This document shows, piece after piece, positions 13,820 to 15,872 of a stretch of 15,872 nucleotides of DNA. Both the position numbers and the translations under genes were made by a program. Positions within the stretch are counted from its first letter, which is position 1, and each line of letters begins with the position of its first letter. The stretch is taken from the NCBI GenBank assembly GCA_002363125.1, contig DEWE01000002.1, forward strand, positions 20,198 through 36,069. The letters run 5' to 3'. The notes beneath the pieces are model-generated. The model was not told the origin of the DNA and did not search any database. It saw only the letters and a program-made list of their open reading frames with translations. Origin of the DNA: Candidatus Saccharibacteria bacterium UBA3218 (lineage in GTDB: Bacteria > Patescibacteriota > Saccharimonadia > Saccharimonadales > Saccharimonadaceae).

Positions 13820-14749
13820 ATGAAATACGAAGATGTAGAAAAGGCGCGTGTAGCGCTGTTAGAAAAGCAAAAACGACTCCGTAAAAAGGCGTTAATGATT
13901 TGTGCGCCTATTTTTGCCGTGTTAATCATAGTTATAATAGTAGAAGCTATTAATAATAGCAGATTCGGAGTTTTCGTATTAGCATCTATCATGCCACTTA
14001 TTGTAGCAGGGATTATAGTCTTGGTAATTTCGGCTATCGTAGTGGGAATCATGACTAATAAGGAGACAGTGGCTTTCAAACGTGCATACAAAGGGTATTT
14101 TGTATCTAGGCAGCTTGAAAAATTTTTTACTGACATAAAATATGATCATGAGAAGGGTTTAGAGCGGGAGATTTTAAAAAATACTAGTATGATCCATACT
14201 GGTGATAGATACTACTCCAATGATTTGGTATGTGCTAAATACAAAAATGTGGATTTTATGCAGGCGGATGTCACCGTGCAAGATGAGCACGAAGATAGTG
14301 ATGGCGATACTTCTTACGTCACGGTATTCAAAGGACGTTATATGATTTTCGAATTTCCAAAAAAATTCAATTTCAAAATGATGGTAGTGCCAAAATGGTC
14401 GTCGCATGAATATTCTAGAAACTTAAAACATATAGAAGTGGAGTCGACCGAATTTAATAAAGATTTTCAAGTTTATGCGGAAGATGGGTTTGAAGCGTTT
14501 TATTTACTTGATCCAGCATTTATTGCCAGTATGGAGGATTTGAGTGCTGCATACAACAAGCACGTATCGTTATATTTTGCTGATAACAAATTGATTATCG
14601 GTATCAATAATGGCGACGACTCTTTTGAGCCGCCAAAACCAAATATGCCTATAGACGAGAAAGCTGAGCTTGAAAAAAATTACAAAGACATAAAAGTAAT
14701 TACAGATTTCGTTGATAACTTGCGCCTGGATCGCGATAAGGTTAAATAA
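13820..14749 (+). CDS. DUF3137-family membrane protein
   Basis: 309 residues from ATG 13820; a GTG two codons earlier is possible but lacks a ribosome site. A charged N terminus is followed by two transmembrane segments at about residues 24-45 and 51-80 with a short loop between, then a cytoplasmic-looking domain of about 220 residues. The order (two helices, then a domain containing YYSNDLVCAKYKNV, TVFKGRYMIFEF and an acidic stretch) resembles DUF3137 proteins, which have no established function. The start lies 16 bases after the orphan tRNA half, so it may be read through from tRNA-Trp. Confidence 0.65.
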   Translation: MKYEDVEKARVALLEKQKRLRKKALMICAPIFAVLIIVIIVEAINNSRFGVFVLASIMPLIVAGIIVLVISAIVVGIMTNKETVAFKRAYKGYFVSRQLEKFFTDIKYDHEKGLEREILKNTSMIHTGDRYYSNDLVCAKYKNVDFMQADVTVQDEHEDSDGDTSYVTVFKGRYMIFEFPKKFNFKMMVVPKWSSHEYSRNLKHIEVESTEFNKDFQVYAEDGFEAFYLLDPAFIASMEDLSAAYNKHVSLYFADNKLIIGINNGDDSFEPPKPNMPIDEKAELEKNYKDIKVITDFVDNLRLDRDKVK

Positions 14750-14773
14750 AATTTGCGAACTCGATCATATCTA

Positions 14774-14782
14774 TGATACAAT
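14774..14782 (+). promoter_or_regulatory. extended -10 promoter of the kinase gene (leaderless), in a palindrome
   Basis: TGATACAAT ends six bases before the ATG at 14789. A palindrome, ATCATA (14764-14769), TC, TATGAT (14772-14777), overlaps the element and could be an operator. No Shine-Dalgarno site lies upstream. Confidence 0.5.
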
Positions 14783-14788
14783 GGTGTC

Positions 14789-15283
14789 ATGATGGAAGGT
14801 AATAAAAGTAAACTTAGGGCGGTGTTGGTGTTTGGGGCACCTGGTAGCGGTAAGACTACCTTTGCGGAGAAGTTCGCAAAAAAATTTAATCTCGCTTATT
14901 ATGATCTAGATGAGATTAGGGAGAAGTATGATTTTTCGGAAGAGACAATTTTGGCGGTACTAGAAGTTATTACTCGCTCTAAACAGTCTATCGTAATAGA
15001 GGGGTGCTTAAGGACCGAAAAAGAGCGTACCGAGGTGCGGAACATCTTAAGGGAACATGGCTATAAGCCAGCGCTTGTTTGGGTACAAACGGATTTTGCC
15101 ACTATAAAAATGCGTCTTAAAAAACGCTATCGCACGCTAAAAAAGGCTAAGGAAGTTTACGATAAGGCGGTAGAAGAGTTAGAGGCTCCAGCAGATTTCG
15201 AAAAGCCAATTATCTTGTCTGGTAAACATACTTTTGAGACCCAGACCAAACATGTGATTTCTGGCTTAGCTAAAGCACGCTAA
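14789..15283 (+). CDS. P-loop kinase-like protein (AAA_33 type)
   Basis: 164 residues. The Walker A motif GAPGSGKT is at about residues 16-23, followed by YDLDEIREKY, VIEGCLRTEKER and VWVQTDFATIKMRLKKR, the layout of small nucleoside/zeta-toxin-like kinases of the AAA_33 family. Substrate unknown. Two ATGs are in tandem (14789 and 14792); the first sits where leaderless transcription would begin. It is followed five bases later by the metallopeptidase gene, with which it probably forms an operon. Confidence 0.75.
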   Translation: MMEGNKSKLRAVLVFGAPGSGKTTFAEKFAKKFNLAYYDLDEIREKYDFSEETILAVLEVITRSKQSIVIEGCLRTEKERTEVRNILREHGYKPALVWVQTDFATIKMRLKKRYRTLKKAKEVYDKAVEELEAPADFEKPIILSGKHTFETQTKHVISGLAKAR

Positions 15284-15288
15284 TTTTA

Positions 15289-15834
15289 ATGATTATAAAA
15301 GATAAAGAATTTGGAGAAGTGGTAGTGCGTAGAAACGCACTGGCTCGTGGTATAAAATTTTCAGTCTCTACTTCTGGGAGGCTCGCCATGAGTGTACCAA
15401 AATACACATCAGAGTTCTTAGCGAAAAGATTTCTAAATGCTAACCGTAAAATTATACGAGAAAAATTACCCATAAAAGACCCTTCAAGTCAGCGGGCAAG
15501 AGATTATCAAAAAAAAGTTTTAATGAAAAAAGCCAGGGAGTATCTGCCGTATAGACTGGAATATTATGCAAAACTTTATGGCTATAAGTACGATAAATGC
15601 AGGCTAACGCATGCAAATACGAGATGGGGGAGTTGCTCATCTAATCGAACGATTTCATTAAATATTGGCCTCATGAAGTTGCCAGAGGTATTACGAGATT
15701 ATGTAATATTGCATGAACTAGCGCACCTAAACCATATGGATCACTCTAAGGCGTTTTGGGCGGAAGTGGGGATGCATGACAAGAACTACAAAGCACATGA
15801 GAAAAAGCTGAAGATGTTTAATCCTGGAGTATAG
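15289..15834 (+). CDS. YgjP-like zinc metallopeptidase (DUF45/M48 type)
   Basis: 181 residues. The HExxH motif is HELAH (142-146), with the third ligand probably H152 in the family pattern HSKAFW. The preceding TRWGSCSSNRTISLN (111-125) is the other family signature. No signal peptide or membrane segment, so a soluble cytoplasmic protease-like protein whose substrate is not known. No Shine-Dalgarno site is seen and translation is probably coupled to the kinase gene. It ends exactly where the next gene on the minus strand ends. Confidence 0.88.
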   Translation: MIIKDKEFGEVVVRRNALARGIKFSVSTSGRLAMSVPKYTSEFLAKRFLNANRKIIREKLPIKDPSSQRARDYQKKVLMKKAREYLPYRLEYYAKLYGYKYDKCRLTHANTRWGSCSSNRTISLNIGLMKLPEVLRDYVILHELAHLNHMDHSKAFWAEVGMHDKNYKAHEKKLKMFNPGV

Positions 15835-15872
15835 CTATCTAGCTACGCAACGAACGAAATAACCCTCACTAC
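15835..15872 (-). CDS. C-terminal end of a second FISUMP protein (partial)
   Basis: The last 38 bases, read on the minus strand, give SEGYFVRCVAR and a TAG stop at 15837-15835. This matches the end of the FISUMP protein at 4367-5851 (GSFVRCVAR). The gene continues beyond the window. It meets the metallopeptidase stop with no bases between them. Confidence 0.7.
   Translation of the reverse strand, partial: SEGYFVRCVAR

Noticed and set aside
13814..14136. 108-codon minus-strand frame opposite the DUF3137 gene
   Set aside because: It mirrors the two transmembrane segments of the plus-strand protein and has no ribosome site or family match.
1..15872. CRISPR array, insertion sequence, prophage or rRNA
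   Set aside because: No regularly spaced repeats, transposase or integrase motifs, phage structural genes or rRNA segments were seen.

Overview
The window looks like a slice of a small, AT-rich, tightly packed genome of the Patescibacteria (Candidate Phyla Radiation), most probably Saccharibacteria (TM7). This is inferred from gene content and not from a search. The pointers are FISUMP-type secreted proteins, a CofE-like ligase with no other F420 genes in view, a shortened GpsA, a GH57/GT4 alpha-glucan pair, a DUF3137 membrane protein, and gaps of only 0 to 190 bases between genes. TGA is used as an ordinary stop (end of the CofE-like gene), which argues against the Gracilibacteria/Absconditabacteria code.

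Layout. 1-45: 3' part of a tRNA, probably tRNA-Val(CAC), meeting tail-to-tail a small membrane-anchored protein (49-525, minus). 590-4299: an anaerobic ribonucleotide reductase operon, nrdD-nrdG, with a DUF916-like surface protein gene one base downstream. Its promoter region carries two NrdR-box-like sites, and NrdD seems to lack the C-terminal glycyl-radical motif. 4305-5851: secreted FISUMP protein. 5861-9888: gpsA overlapping a UvrD-type helicase fused to a RecB-type nuclease. 9872-10185: a 48-codon zinc-ribbon gene with a TTG start, a very strong ribosome binding site and a strong terminator. 10187-10442: rpmG (L33) with terminator. 10445-11192: CofE-like ligase. 11113-13591 (minus): GT4 glycosyltransferase and GH57 hydrolase, overlapping the CofE-like gene tail-to-tail. 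13615-13803: tRNA-Trp followed by an orphan tRNA 3' half with a Pro-type UGG anticodon arm. 13820-15834: DUF3137 protein, P-loop kinase and YgjP-like metallopeptidase. 15835-15872 (minus): last 11 codons of a second FISUMP protein.

How it works together. The genes cover anaerobic dNTP supply (NrdDG), phospholipid backbone supply (GpsA), DNA repair (helicase-nuclease), translation (L33, tRNAs), alpha-glucan metabolism (GT4/GH57) and the cell surface (FISUMP and DUF916-like proteins).

A recurring feature is an extended -10 element (TGnTAnAAT) only 6 to 7 bases upstream of the ATG, seen for gpsA, the CofE-like gene, the GT4 gene and the kinase. This points to leaderless mRNAs. Other genes (nrdD, the FISUMP gene, the zinc-ribbon gene) have a 5' UTR with a Shine-Dalgarno site. 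No phage, insertion sequence, CRISPR array or rRNA was seen.
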